This document shows positions 1 to 7,379 of a stretch of DNA of 14,268 nt, in pieces. Source of the DNA: Schlegelella_A sp031360885 (GTDB taxonomy: Bacteria > Pseudomonadota > Gammaproteobacteria > Burkholderiales > Burkholderiaceae_C); NCBI GenBank assembly GCA_031360885.1, contig JANMCC010000019.1:1-14268 (forward strand), written 5' to 3'. The first letter of the stretch is position 1. The number at the start of each line of letters is the position of its first letter. Made by a program: the position numbers and the translations under genes. The notes under the pieces were generated by a model that saw nothing but the letters and a program-made list of their open reading frames with translations, was not told where the DNA came from and ran no database searches.

Positions 1-1474
1 TTCGACCGGCCTTCAGCATGATGACGGGCTTCTTCTTCGACACGCGCTTGGCCACCTCGGCAAAAGCGCGACCGTCCTTGAGATCCTCGCAGTGCTGCGC
101 AATGACCTTCGTGTTCGGGTCCTGCTCGAAAAATAGCAGCAAGTCGTCCTCGTCGATGTCCGACTTGTTGCCCAGCCCGACGATCGCCGAGACCCCCATC
201 TTGGCCGAGCGCGAGAACCCGATGATGGCCATGCCGATGCCGCCGGACTGCGACGACAGCGCCGCCGAGCCTTTGACGTCGTAGGCCGTGCAGAAGGTTG
301 CACAGAGGTTGGCGGGCGTGTAGTAGAAGCCGTAGATGTTGGGTCCCATTAGCCGGATGTTGTACTTGCGGCCAATCTCGACCAGCTCTTCCTGCATCTC
401 GTGCTCGCCGGTCTCGGCGAAGCCCGATGGAATCAGTACCGCGCCGGCGATGCCCTTCTCGCCGCACTCGACCAACGCACCCGCCACCAACTTGGCCGGG
501 ATGGCGAACACTGCCGTGTCGATTTCGCCAGGGACGTCCTTGACGCTCTTGTAGGCCTTGTGGCCCATGATCTCGTCGGCCTTCGGGTGGATCGGAATGA
601 TCTGCCCCTTGTAGCCGCCGTTGATCAGGTTCTTCATCACCGAGTTGCCGATCTTGCCGTTCTCGGCCGAGGCGCCGATCACCGCGACCGACTTCGGCTG
701 CATGATCCGGTTCATCGACTTGACGACCTCGGCCTCGGGCGGGCGGTGGCGCGCGGGCTTCGGATGGAAGTCGACGACGATGCGCACGTCGGCGGCGACC
801 GCGCCGTCCTTGGTCGCGAACACCGGGTTCAGGTCCATCTCGGATATTTCGGGGAAGTCGCTGACCAGCTCGCTCACACCCACGATCAGGCTGGCCAGTG
901 CGTCGCGGTTCACCGCGTCGCCGCCACGCACGCCCTTGAGCATTTCGGCGGCCTGGATGCCGTCGAGCATCGACAGCGCGTCGGTCTTGGTTGCGGGGGC
1001 CAGGCGGAACGTGATGTCCTTCAGCACCTCGACCAGCACGCCGCCCAGGCCGAACGCGACCAGCTTGCCGAAGCTGTCGTCGGTGACCGCACCGACGATG
1101 ACCTCCTGGCCACTCTTCACCATCTGCTGCACCTGCACGCCCAGGATGCTGGCGTCGGCCTTGTACCGCTTGGCGTTGGCCAGGATCGTGTCATAGGCCT
1201 TGACGGCCTCGTCGGCCGTCTTGATGCCCACCATCACGCCGCCGGCCTCGGTCTTGTGCAGGATGTCGGGTGAGACGATCTTCATCACCACCGGGAAGCC
1301 CATGCTCGCCGCCAGCGTGCCGGCGTCGGCGGCACTGCTCGCCACCCCTTCGCCCGGCACCGCGATGCCGTAGGCGTCGCAGATCTGCTTGCCTTCCGGC
1401 GCGGTCAGGGAGTCGCGGCCCGAAGCGCGAAGCGCGTCGAGCAGCTGGCGTACCTTGGCTTTGTCTTTGCTCAT
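1..1474 (-). CDS. NDP-forming acyl-CoA synthetase (acetate--CoA ligase family), 3' end cut by window edge
   Basis: The 491 residues visible start at an ATG preceded by a GGAGAGAGA Shine-Dalgarno run; the frame runs off the left edge. The order is ATP-grasp first (about 1-230, with the family signatures VMKIVSPDILHKTEAGGV at 63-80 and EMDLNPVF at 212-219). A CoA-binding Rossmann domain follows (about 255-385, VIGAS...GKIG at 265-276), then a succinyl-CoA-ligase-like domain (SQSGG at 408-412). The last visible residues, KAGR, begin the segment that in this family leads into the phospho-histidine SHT loop, so the catalytic His lies just outside the window. Family chemistry is acyl-CoA + ADP (or GDP) + Pi = acid + CoA + ATP. 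It lies 41 bp downstream of frc on the same strand, so a role in making or consuming oxalyl-CoA or formyl-CoA is inferred; the substrate cannot be read from sequence. Family call is firm. Confidence 0.9.
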   Translation of the reverse strand, partial: MSKDKAKVRQLLDALRASGRDSLTAPEGKQICDAYGIAVPGEGVASSAADAGTLAASMGFPVVMKIVSPDILHKTEAGGVMVGIKTADEAVKAYDTILANAKRYKADASILGVQVQQMVKSGQEVIVGAVTDDSFGKLVAFGLGGVLVEVLKDITFRLAPATKTDALSMLDGIQAAEMLKGVRGGDAVNRDALASLIVGVSELVSDFPEISEMDLNPVFATKDGAVAADVRIVVDFHPKPARHRPPEAEVVKSMNRIMQPKSVAVIGASAENGKIGNSVMKNLINGGYKGQIIPIHPKADEIMGHKAYKSVKDVPGEIDTAVFAIPAKLVAGALVECGEKGIAGAVLIPSGFAETGEHEMQEELVEIGRKYNIRLMGPNIYGFYYTPANLCATFCTAYDVKGSAALSSQSGGIGMAIIGFSRSAKMGVSAIVGLGNKSDIDEDDLLLFFEQDPNTKVIAQHCEDLKDGRAFAEVAKRVSKKKPVIMLKAGR

Positions 1475-1515
1475 GTTCTCTCTCCGTGTCGCGTGCCTGA
1501 TGATGTCGTGGTCGG

Positions 1516-2763
1516 TCAGATGATCCTCGCTTCGCGCAGCGAGGCGACCTCGGCCGCCGAATAGCCGAGCTCGGCGAGGACCTCCTCGTTGTGCTCGCCG
1601 AGCAGGGGCGAGCGCTTGACCTCGGTCTCGCTGTCCGACATCTTGATCGGGTTGCCGACGGTCAGATACTTGCCCCGCGTCGGATGGTCGACCTCGACCA
1701 CGGTGCCGGTCGCGCGCAGCGACTCGTCTTCGGCGATCTCCTTCATCGACAGGATCGGCCCGCACGGGATGTCGAACTTGTTGAGGATGTCCATCGCCTC
1801 GAACTTGGTCTTCGTCATCGTCCATTCCTCGATCCGGGCGAAGATCGACTTCAGGTGCGGCAGGCGCGCCGTCGGCGTGGCGTAGTGCGGGTCGGTGATC
1901 CAGCCCTCCTCGCCGATCACCTTGCAGATCGCGCTCCACACCGGCGCCTGGGTGATGAAGTAGATGTAGGCGTTCGGGTCGGTCTGCCAGCCCTTGCACT
2001 TCAGGATCCAGCCCGGCTGGCCGCCGCCCGACGCATTGCCGGCGCGCGGCACCGCCTCGCCGAAGCCGATGTCGGGGAACTGCGGATACTCCCTCATGAC
2101 GCCGGTGCGGTCGAGCCGCTGCTGGTCGCGCAGTTTCACCCGGCAGAGGTTGAGCACGCCGTCCTGCATCGCCGCCAGCACTTTTTGGCCGCGGCCGGTC
2201 GCGTTGCGCTGGTACAGCGCGGCGACGATGCCGAGCGCCAGGTGAAGGCCGGTGCCGCTGTCGCCGATCTGCGCGCCGGTGACGAGCGGCGGGCCGTCGT
2301 CGAAGCCGGTCGTCGAGGCGGCGCCGCCAGCGCACTGGGCGACGTTCTCGTAGACCTTGCAGTCCTCGTACGGCCCGGGGCCGAAGCCCTTGACCGAGGC
2401 GACGATCATGCGCGGGTTGAGCTTCTGGATGTGCTCCCAGGTGAAGCCCATGCGGTCGAGCGCGCCCGGCGCGAAGTTCTCGACCAGCACGTCGCAGGTC
2501 TTGATCAGCCGGTCGACGACTTCCTTGCCCTTGGCGTCCTTGGTGTTGACCGTGATCGACCGCTTGTTGTGGTTGAGCATCGTGAAGTAGAGGCTGTCGA
2601 CATCGGGGATGTCGCGCAGCTGGCCGCGGGTCGCGTCGCCCTCGCCCGCCTTCTCGAGCTTGATCACGTCGGCGCCGAACCAGGCCAGCAGCTGCGTGCA
2701 GGTCGGGCCCGACTGGACGTGCGTGAAGTCGAGGATGCGAACGCCGTCTAGTGCTTTGCTCAT
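1516..2763 (-). CDS. frc: formyl-CoA:oxalate CoA-transferase
   Basis: 415 residues, the usual length of this class III CoA-transferase (E. coli YfdW 416). It moves CoA from formyl-CoA to oxalate, giving oxalyl-CoA for the decarboxylase encoded just upstream. Visible family features: N-terminal LDFTHVQSGP and LLAWFGADVIK blocks, the catalytic aspartate D168 in GAQIGDSGTG (Asp169 in characterised enzymes), the mobile glycine loop GGGQPGW (246-252), LNLCRVKLRDQQRLD (about 204-218), and PLLGEH near the C-terminus. Residue 48 is Gln (TRGQLRD), as in E. coli YfdW; the Oxalobacter enzyme has Trp here. The ATG start has AGGAA six bases upstream. It lies 31 bp after oxc and 41 bp before the acyl-CoA synthetase, so it is the middle gene of one operon. 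Alternative CoA-acceptor specificity within CaiB/BaiF is possible, but identity to YfdW is high throughout. Confidence 0.96.
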   Translation of the reverse strand: MSKALDGVRILDFTHVQSGPTCTQLLAWFGADVIKLEKAGEGDATRGQLRDIPDVDSLYFTMLNHNKRSITVNTKDAKGKEVVDRLIKTCDVLVENFAPGALDRMGFTWEHIQKLNPRMIVASVKGFGPGPYEDCKVYENVAQCAGGAASTTGFDDGPPLVTGAQIGDSGTGLHLALGIVAALYQRNATGRGQKVLAAMQDGVLNLCRVKLRDQQRLDRTGVMREYPQFPDIGFGEAVPRAGNASGGGQPGWILKCKGWQTDPNAYIYFITQAPVWSAICKVIGEEGWITDPHYATPTARLPHLKSIFARIEEWTMTKTKFEAMDILNKFDIPCGPILSMKEIAEDESLRATGTVVEVDHPTRGKYLTVGNPIKMSDSETEVKRSPLLGEHNEEVLAELGYSAAEVASLREARII

Positions 2764-2794
2764 CGTGGGTTCCTGAGGAATCGAATCGGGGGAA

Positions 2795-4564
2795 TCACTT
2801 CTTCTTGGCTGCCGTCGGGTTCAGGCTCGTGATGCGGCCGCTTTCGGTGCCTGCCGTCTCGTCGATCACCGCGTTGATCAGCGTCGGCTTGCCCGAGGCG
2901 ACGGCCTCGAGGAGGCCCTTCCTGAGCTCGTCGGGAGTGGTCGCGTTGACGCCGACGCCGCCGAAGGCTTCCATCATCTTGTCGTAGCGCGCGCCCTTGA
3001 CGAAGACCGTGGGCGCGACGTCGCCGCCGCGCGGGTTGACATCGGTGCCCTTGTAGACACCGTTGTTGTTGAAGACGATCACGCACACCGGCAGGCCGTA
3101 GCGGCAGATCGTCTCGACCTCCATGCCCGAGAAGCCGAAGGCGCTGTCGCCCTCGATCGCGATCACCGGCTTGCCGCTGGTCACCGCCGCGGCGACCGCG
3201 AAGCCCATGCCGATGCCCATGATGCCCCAGGTGCCGACGTCGAGGCGCTTCCTCGGCTCGTACATGTCGACGATCGAGCGCGCGAAGTCGAGCGTGTTGG
3301 CGCCTTCGTTGACGACGATCGCCTCCGGGTTCGCCTTGACCACGTCGCGGATGACGTTGAGCGCGCTCTGGAAATTCATCGGCGACGGGTTCTTCGCCAG
3401 CGTCTCGGCCATCTTGGCGAGGTTCTTGTCCTTGCGCTCGCCGATCGCGGCGGTCCACTCGGCCGGCGGCCTGGCCCAGTTCGCGCCCAGGCCGCTCACC
3501 AGCGCGCCGACGCACGAGCCGATGTCGCCGACCAGCGGCGCCGCGATCGGCACGTTGCTGTCCGCCTCGATCGGCGAGATGTCGATCTGCACGAACTTGC
3601 GGCCGTGCGCGTTCGCGCCGCCCCAGGTCTTGCCCTTGCCGTGCGAGAGCAGCCAGTTGAGGCGCGCGCCGATCAGGACGACGACGTCGGCCTCGGCCAG
3701 CACGTACGAGCGGGTCGCCGCCGCCGACTGCTCGTGCGTGTCGGGCAGCAGGCCCTTGGCCATCGACATCGGCAGGTACGGGATGCCGGTCTTCTCGATG
3801 AAGGCGCGGATCTCGGCGTCGGCGCGCGCATACGCCGCGCCCTTGCCGAGGATGATGAGCGGGCGCCTGGCGCCCTTCAGCACGTCGAGCGCGCGCTGCA
3901 CCGCGTCGGGCGCCGGGATCTGGCGCGGCGCCGGATCGACGACCTCGACCAGCGAGCGCCGGCCGGCCGCCGCCTCGACTGCCTGCGAGAACAGCTTGGC
4001 CGGGAAGTCGAGGTACACGCCGCCGGGCCGGCCCGAAACCGCCGAGCGGATGGCGCGGGCGATGCCGATGCCGATGTCTTCGGCGTGGAGCACGCGGTAG
4101 GCGGCCTTGCACAGCGGCTTGGCGATCGCGAGCTGGTCCATCTCCTCGTAGTCGCCCTGCTGCAGGTCGACGATCTCGCGCTCGCTCGAGCCGCTGATGA
4201 GGATCATCGGGAAGCAGTTGGTCGTCGCGTTGGCGAGCGAGGTCAGGCCGTTGAGAAAGCCCGGCGCCGACACCGTCAGGCAGATGCCGGGCTTGCCGGT
4301 GAGAAAGCCGGCCGCGGCGGCGGCGTTGCCGGCATGCTGCTCGTGGCGAAACGAGATGACGCGAAGCCCCTCGGCCTGCATCTTTCGCGTCAGGTCGGTG
4401 ATGGGAATGCCGGGCAGGCCGAAGACGGTGTCGATGCCGTTCAGCTTCAGCGCTTCGATGACGAGGTGGAAGCCGTCGATCGTCTCTTCGGCGTTCACGC
4501 CGGCTTCGCCGCTCGCCGGGTTTTCATTGCTCGAGGCGGTGCCCGGCTTGAGGACTGCGGACAT
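2795..4564 (-). CDS. oxc: oxalyl-CoA decarboxylase (ThDP-dependent)
   Basis: 589 residues from the chosen start; converts oxalyl-CoA to formyl-CoA + CO2 with thiamine diphosphate, acting with Frc in the cytoplasm. Seen: the ThDP-activating glutamate E75 in RHEQHAGN, LTVSAPGFLNGLTSLANATT (96-115), Y139 in QQGDYEEMD, and the ThDP/Mg motif from GDS (472-474) to NNN (499-501). Y504 in NGVYKG and S575 in the C-terminal ESGRI loop correspond to active-site Tyr483 and Ser553 of the Oxalobacter enzyme by eye alignment. An in-frame ATG at 4633 would add 23 residues, but it falls inside the TTGAC/GTCAA palindrome. The ATG at 4564 has AAGGAG six bases upstream, so it is preferred. Even so, the N-terminus is about 20 residues longer than the Oxalobacter protein, with an Ala/Ser/Glu-rich leader. 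First gene of the oxc-frc-synthetase operon. Confidence 0.96.
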   Translation of the reverse strand: MSAVLKPGTASSNENPASGEAGVNAEETIDGFHLVIEALKLNGIDTVFGLPGIPITDLTRKMQAEGLRVISFRHEQHAGNAAAAAGFLTGKPGICLTVSAPGFLNGLTSLANATTNCFPMILISGSSEREIVDLQQGDYEEMDQLAIAKPLCKAAYRVLHAEDIGIGIARAIRSAVSGRPGGVYLDFPAKLFSQAVEAAAGRRSLVEVVDPAPRQIPAPDAVQRALDVLKGARRPLIILGKGAAYARADAEIRAFIEKTGIPYLPMSMAKGLLPDTHEQSAAATRSYVLAEADVVVLIGARLNWLLSHGKGKTWGGANAHGRKFVQIDISPIEADSNVPIAAPLVGDIGSCVGALVSGLGANWARPPAEWTAAIGERKDKNLAKMAETLAKNPSPMNFQSALNVIRDVVKANPEAIVVNEGANTLDFARSIVDMYEPRKRLDVGTWGIMGIGMGFAVAAAVTSGKPVIAIEGDSAFGFSGMEVETICRYGLPVCVIVFNNNGVYKGTDVNPRGGDVAPTVFVKGARYDKMMEAFGGVGVNATTPDELRKGLLEAVASGKPTLINAVIDETAGTESGRITSLNPTAAKKK

Positions 4565-4603
4565 GCATGTCTCCTTGGAGGTCGCGGTATCATCGAATCG
4601 ATC

Positions 4604-4609
4604 AGTGTG
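4604..4609 (-). promoter_or_regulatory. putative -10 hexamer of the oxc operon promoter
   Basis: The minus strand reads CACACT, a weak -10 match (3 of 6). Its downstream end lies 35.5 bp from the centre of the Fnr-like palindrome at 4633-4646. This is about the spacing of a class II Crp/Fnr-activated promoter (site near -41.5), and no good -35 is needed in that arrangement. A hexamer with the same ACACT core lies at the identical offset in front of tctC, which is the main reason for reporting it. The start point would be about 4597, some 33 nt before the oxc ATG. Confidence 0.4.
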
Positions 4610-4632
4610 CGTCCCAAGCAGCGCGCGGCCCA

Positions 4633-4646
4633 TTGACCTCCGTCAA
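4633..4646. promoter_or_regulatory. Crp/Fnr-family operator, perfect palindrome TTGAC-N4-GTCAA
   Basis: TTGAC CTCC GTCAA is a perfect 5-4-5 inverted repeat with the FNR geometry (consensus TTGAT-N4-ATCAA). It sits between the divergent oxc and Crp/Fnr-type regulator genes, centred 24.5 bp upstream of the regulator ATG and about 75 bp upstream of the oxc ATG. The layout suggests activation of oxc from a near -41.5 position and, because the site is so close to the regulator start, possible autorepression. The divergent regulator has the matching E-x-x-S-R recognition helix, so it is the obvious binder; another Fnr/Crp paralogue elsewhere in the genome cannot be excluded. Confidence 0.75.
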
Positions 4647-4663
4647 GTTTTCCGAGATACGCC

Positions 4664-5272
4664 ATGACGATGCTCGGGGATCATCCTGAGAGGAACGTGA
4701 TTCGCCTGCAGCTCAAGCAAAACGTGGTTTTGCAGGGCCTCGACGACGACGACCGAGCCGAGCTCGAGCCCCACCTCGTCATCGTCGACGGCCACAAGGG
4801 CGATTTCCTGCTGTACCAGGGCGTGCGCGAGATGGAGCAGTACTTCATCCTCGACGGCATCCTGAAGCGCGTCGTCCAGAACAAGGAAGGCAAGGAGATG
4901 ATCCTGCGCTTCGCCGACGAGCACGAGATGGAAACGAGCTACGCGGCGTGGCGCCTGGGAACCCCGACGCCCTACGGCATCGTCTGCGTCACCAAGGCAC
5001 GGGTCGCGCGCCTGCCGCTCGAGACGTGGGTGGCGTTCCTCGAGAAGCGCAGCGAAGCCAAGCAGATGTTCGAGTACTCGGTGATGAAGGGCATGAGCGA
5101 GATCATGGCGCACACGATCACGCTGCACCTGCTCGACGCGCCGGGGCGGCTTCACCGCTTTCTGCGCAAGCACCCCAAGCTCGTCGACCGGATCCCCGGC
5201 AAGGAGCTGGCCGCCTACCTGAACCTCTCGGCCGAGACCCTGAGCCGGCTGAGGCACAGCGACAAGGTCTGA
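4664..5272 (+). CDS. Crp/Fnr-family transcriptional regulator, likely local regulator of the oxalate genes
   Basis: 202 residues. A cyclic-nucleotide-binding-like beta-roll spans about 15-115, a long dimerisation helix about 120-150, and a C-terminal helix-turn-helix about 178-197 (GKELAAYLNLSAETLSRLR). The recognition helix has E191, S194 and R195, the same E-x-x-S-R arrangement that lets FNR read TTGA half-sites. The only cysteine is C108, so it cannot hold an FNR-type 4Fe-4S cluster; the CRP cAMP-pocket signature is also not evident. The effector is therefore unknown; oxalate or a CoA ester would fit the context, which is inference. The protein stops seven residues after R195 and lacks the wing extension. 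ATG at 4664 is used; ATG 4670 and GTG 4698 (AGAGGA nearby) are alternatives, as the Shine-Dalgarno at 4664 is weak. Divergent from oxc, convergent with tctA. Confidence 0.87.
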   Translation: MTMLGDHPERNVIRLQLKQNVVLQGLDDDDRAELEPHLVIVDGHKGDFLLYQGVREMEQYFILDGILKRVVQNKEGKEMILRFADEHEMETSYAAWRLGTPTPYGIVCVTKARVARLPLETWVAFLEKRSEAKQMFEYSVMKGMSEIMAHTITLHLLDAPGRLHRFLRKHPKLVDRIPGKELAAYLNLSAETLSRLRHSDKV

Positions 5273-5274
5273 CA

Positions 5275-5288
5275 CCCGCCGGAGCGGG
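5275..5288. terminator. short GC hairpin between convergent regulator and tctA genes
   Basis: CCCGC-CGGA-GCGGG forms a 5-bp stem with a tetraloop in the 24-bp gap between the regulator stop and the tctA stop. There is no clear T-tract on either side, so if it acts it is a weak bidirectional or Rho-aided signal. Position between convergent genes is the main support. Confidence 0.3.
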
Positions 5289-5296
5289 CGGAAGGT

Positions 5297-6826
5297 TCAG
5301 TCGACCGGCTGCTGCTCGGCGAGCGGGTCGGCCTTGGGCTTTCGGATCACGCCGAGCAGCTTCGAGATCAGCGGCCAGAGCAGCATGATCAGCGCCAGCG
5401 TCGTGATCGAGCCGACCAGCGGGTTGGACCACATGATCAGCACGTCGCCCTGCGAGACCAGCATCGACTGGCGGAACGAGTCCTCGGCCTTGTCGCCGAG
5501 CACCAGGGCGAGGACCAGCGGCGCCAGCGGGTAGTCGAGCTTCTTGAAGACGTAGCCGACGACGCCGAAGCCGAGCATGAACCAGACGTCGAGCATCGCG
5601 CTGTGCACGGTGTAGGCGCCTATCGCGCAGATGACGATGATCACCGGCGCGATGATCGAGAAGGGAATGCGCAGGATCGAAGCGAACAGCGGCACGGTCG
5701 TCAGCACCACGATCAGGCCGACCACGTTGCCGAGGTACATGCTGGCGATCAGGCCCCAGACGAAGTCCTTCTGCTCGACGAACAGCAGCGGGCCGGGCTG
5801 CAGGCCCCAGATCAGCAGGCCGCCGAGCAGCACCGCGGCCGTGGGCGAGCCCGGGATGCCCAGGGCCAGCATCGGCAGCAGGGCGCTGGTGCCGGCGGCA
5901 TGGGCCGCCGTCTCGGGCGCGATCACGCCTTCGATCTCGCCGGTGCCGAACTTCGGCCCGTTCTTCGACATCTTCTTGGCCAGGCCGTAGCTCATGAACG
6001 AGGCGGGCGTCGCGCCGCCGGGCGTGATGCCCATCCAGATGCCGACCAGCGAGCTGCGGACCGAGGTGACCCAGTACCTCGGAAGCTCCTTCCAGGTCTC
6101 CCAGACGACCTTGGCGTTGATGCGCGCCGACTTGCCCGAGAACTGCAGGCCTTCTTCCATCGAGAGCAGGATCTCGCCGATGCCGAACAGGCCGATGACG
6201 GCGATCAGGAAGTCGAAGCCGCGCATCAGCTCGTTGATGCCGAAGGTCATGCGCAGCTGCCCGGTGATCGTGTCCATGCCCACGGCCGCCAGGGCGAAGC
6301 CGAGCGCCATCGAGACCAGGATCTTGAACGGCGACCCCTTGCCCATGCCGACGAAGCTGCAGAAGGTCAGCAGGTAGACGGCGAAGTACTCGGGGGCGCC
6401 GAACTTCAGCGCGAACTTCGCCACCAGCGGCGCGAGGAAGGTGATCATGATCACCGCGACCAGCGCGCCGACGAACGACGAGGTGAACGCCGCCGTCAGG
6501 GCCTGGCCGGCCTGGCCCCGCTGGGCCATCGGATAGCCGTCGAAGGTGGTCGCCACCGACCAGGGCTCGCCGGGAATGTTGAACAGGATCGAGGTGATAG
6601 CGCCGCCGAACAGCGCTCCCCAGTAGATGCACGACAGCATGACGATGGCCGACGTGGGCGACATCGTGAACGTCAGCGGCAGCAGGATCGCCACGCCGTT
6701 GGCGCCGCCCAGGCCGGGCAGGACGCCGATCACCACGCCGAGGATGATGCCCACGAGCATCAGGCCGAAGTTCATCGGCGTCAGGATGACGCTGAAGCCG
6801 TGCAGGAGTGCGCTCAGTTCAACCAT
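5297..6826 (-). CDS. tctA: tripartite tricarboxylate transporter large permease TctA
   Basis: 509 residues, the normal size of the TctA membrane subunit with about 11-12 hydrophobic segments. The signature GVVIGVLPGLGGANGVAILL lies near residues 30-49. Further family blocks are SILFNIPGEPWSVATTFDGYP (about 79-99), the second half-repeat GITPGGATPASFMSYG, and LLPMLALGIPGSPTAAVLLGG, the duplicated glycine/proline motifs of this fold. It forms the channel that, with TctB and the periplasmic TctC protein, imports a carboxylate driven by an ion gradient. It starts 12 bp after the tctB stop with a GAGG about ten bases upstream, and is last in the tctCBA operon. The usual substrates of the family are di- and tricarboxylates; oxalate is proposed here from the adjacent oxc-frc genes and shared operator. 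Confidence 0.95.
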   Translation of the reverse strand: MVELSALLHGFSVILTPMNFGLMLVGIILGVVIGVLPGLGGANGVAILLPLTFTMSPTSAIVMLSCIYWGALFGGAITSILFNIPGEPWSVATTFDGYPMAQRGQAGQALTAAFTSSFVGALVAVIMITFLAPLVAKFALKFGAPEYFAVYLLTFCSFVGMGKGSPFKILVSMALGFALAAVGMDTITGQLRMTFGINELMRGFDFLIAVIGLFGIGEILLSMEEGLQFSGKSARINAKVVWETWKELPRYWVTSVRSSLVGIWMGITPGGATPASFMSYGLAKKMSKNGPKFGTGEIEGVIAPETAAHAAGTSALLPMLALGIPGSPTAAVLLGGLLIWGLQPGPLLFVEQKDFVWGLIASMYLGNVVGLIVVLTTVPLFASILRIPFSIIAPVIIVICAIGAYTVHSAMLDVWFMLGFGVVGYVFKKLDYPLAPLVLALVLGDKAEDSFRQSMLVSQGDVLIMWSNPLVGSITTLALIMLLWPLISKLLGVIRKPKADPLAEQQPVD

Positions 6827-6838
6827 CGGTTCGAAGCC

Positions 6839-7363
6839 TCAATAGCCGAGGAAGCGGAGCGGGTCGAGCGTGCCCTTGTAGAGCGGCACCTTGAACCAGA
6901 CCTCGAACATCAGGAAGAAGACCGCGACGATGACCACGGACAGCAGAATGCTCTTCACGGGCGGGTACTTGCCCAGGACGATCATGAACACGGCGATGTA
7001 GATCGCCGAGGCCACGTACAGGCCGAGGAACACGGTCACCAGGACGTAGAGCGTGGCCGGGACGAGCACGTAGAGCACGCGGATCGCCTGGACACGGTTC
7101 ACGAAGGTGCCGGTGTCGCGCGACTTGCTGAACACCGCCTGGTAGAGGATGCCCAGGCTCGCGACGATCGTGATCAGCCCGATGTAGAAGGGAAAATAGC
7201 CCGCCCCCGGACCGTCGCTGGTCCAGCGGGCGCCCAGGCGCCACGCTTCGGTCGTGAGGACCACCCCGAACACGAGGATCACGACGGCCACGATCGCGTC
7301 GACCGTATGGTTCTTCGCGACTGTCGGGCTGTCTTGCGCGTCGGAGGGATGGGGGTCTGACAT
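6839..7363 (-). CDS. tctB: tripartite tricarboxylate transporter small permease TctB
   Basis: 174 residues with four clear hydrophobic segments (about 21-41, 56-77, 92-122 and 127-152) and a short polar, Asp/Pro-rich N-terminus. Family-typical features are GPGAGYFPFYIGLI after the first membrane segment and the C-terminal FKVPLYKG...RFLGY. TctB proteins are weakly conserved overall, so the call rests on topology, this glycine/proline motif and position between tctC and tctA. It begins 16 bp after the tctC stop. No convincing Shine-Dalgarno precedes the ATG, so translation may depend on ribosomes arriving from tctC. Confidence 0.92.
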   Translation of the reverse strand: MSDPHPSDAQDSPTVAKNHTVDAIVAVVILVFGVVLTTEAWRLGARWTSDGPGAGYFPFYIGLITIVASLGILYQAVFSKSRDTGTFVNRVQAIRVLYVLVPATLYVLVTVFLGLYVASAIYIAVFMIVLGKYPPVKSILLSVVIVAVFFLMFEVWFKVPLYKGTLDPLRFLGY

Positions 7364-7379
7364 GGTGGCAGCGGTGCCG

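Noticed and set aside
401..1273. Long plus-strand open frame (290 codons) opposite the acyl-CoA synthetase
   Set aside because: The minus-strand translation has continuous family motifs; the plus frame is His/Val/Asp/Arg-rich with no recognisable domain, a typical antisense shadow in GC-rich DNA.
5603..7360. 585-codon plus-strand open frame opposite tctA and tctB
   Set aside because: Extremely rich in Arg, Asp, His, Gln and Glu with no motif; it is the complement of two genes with clear transporter features.
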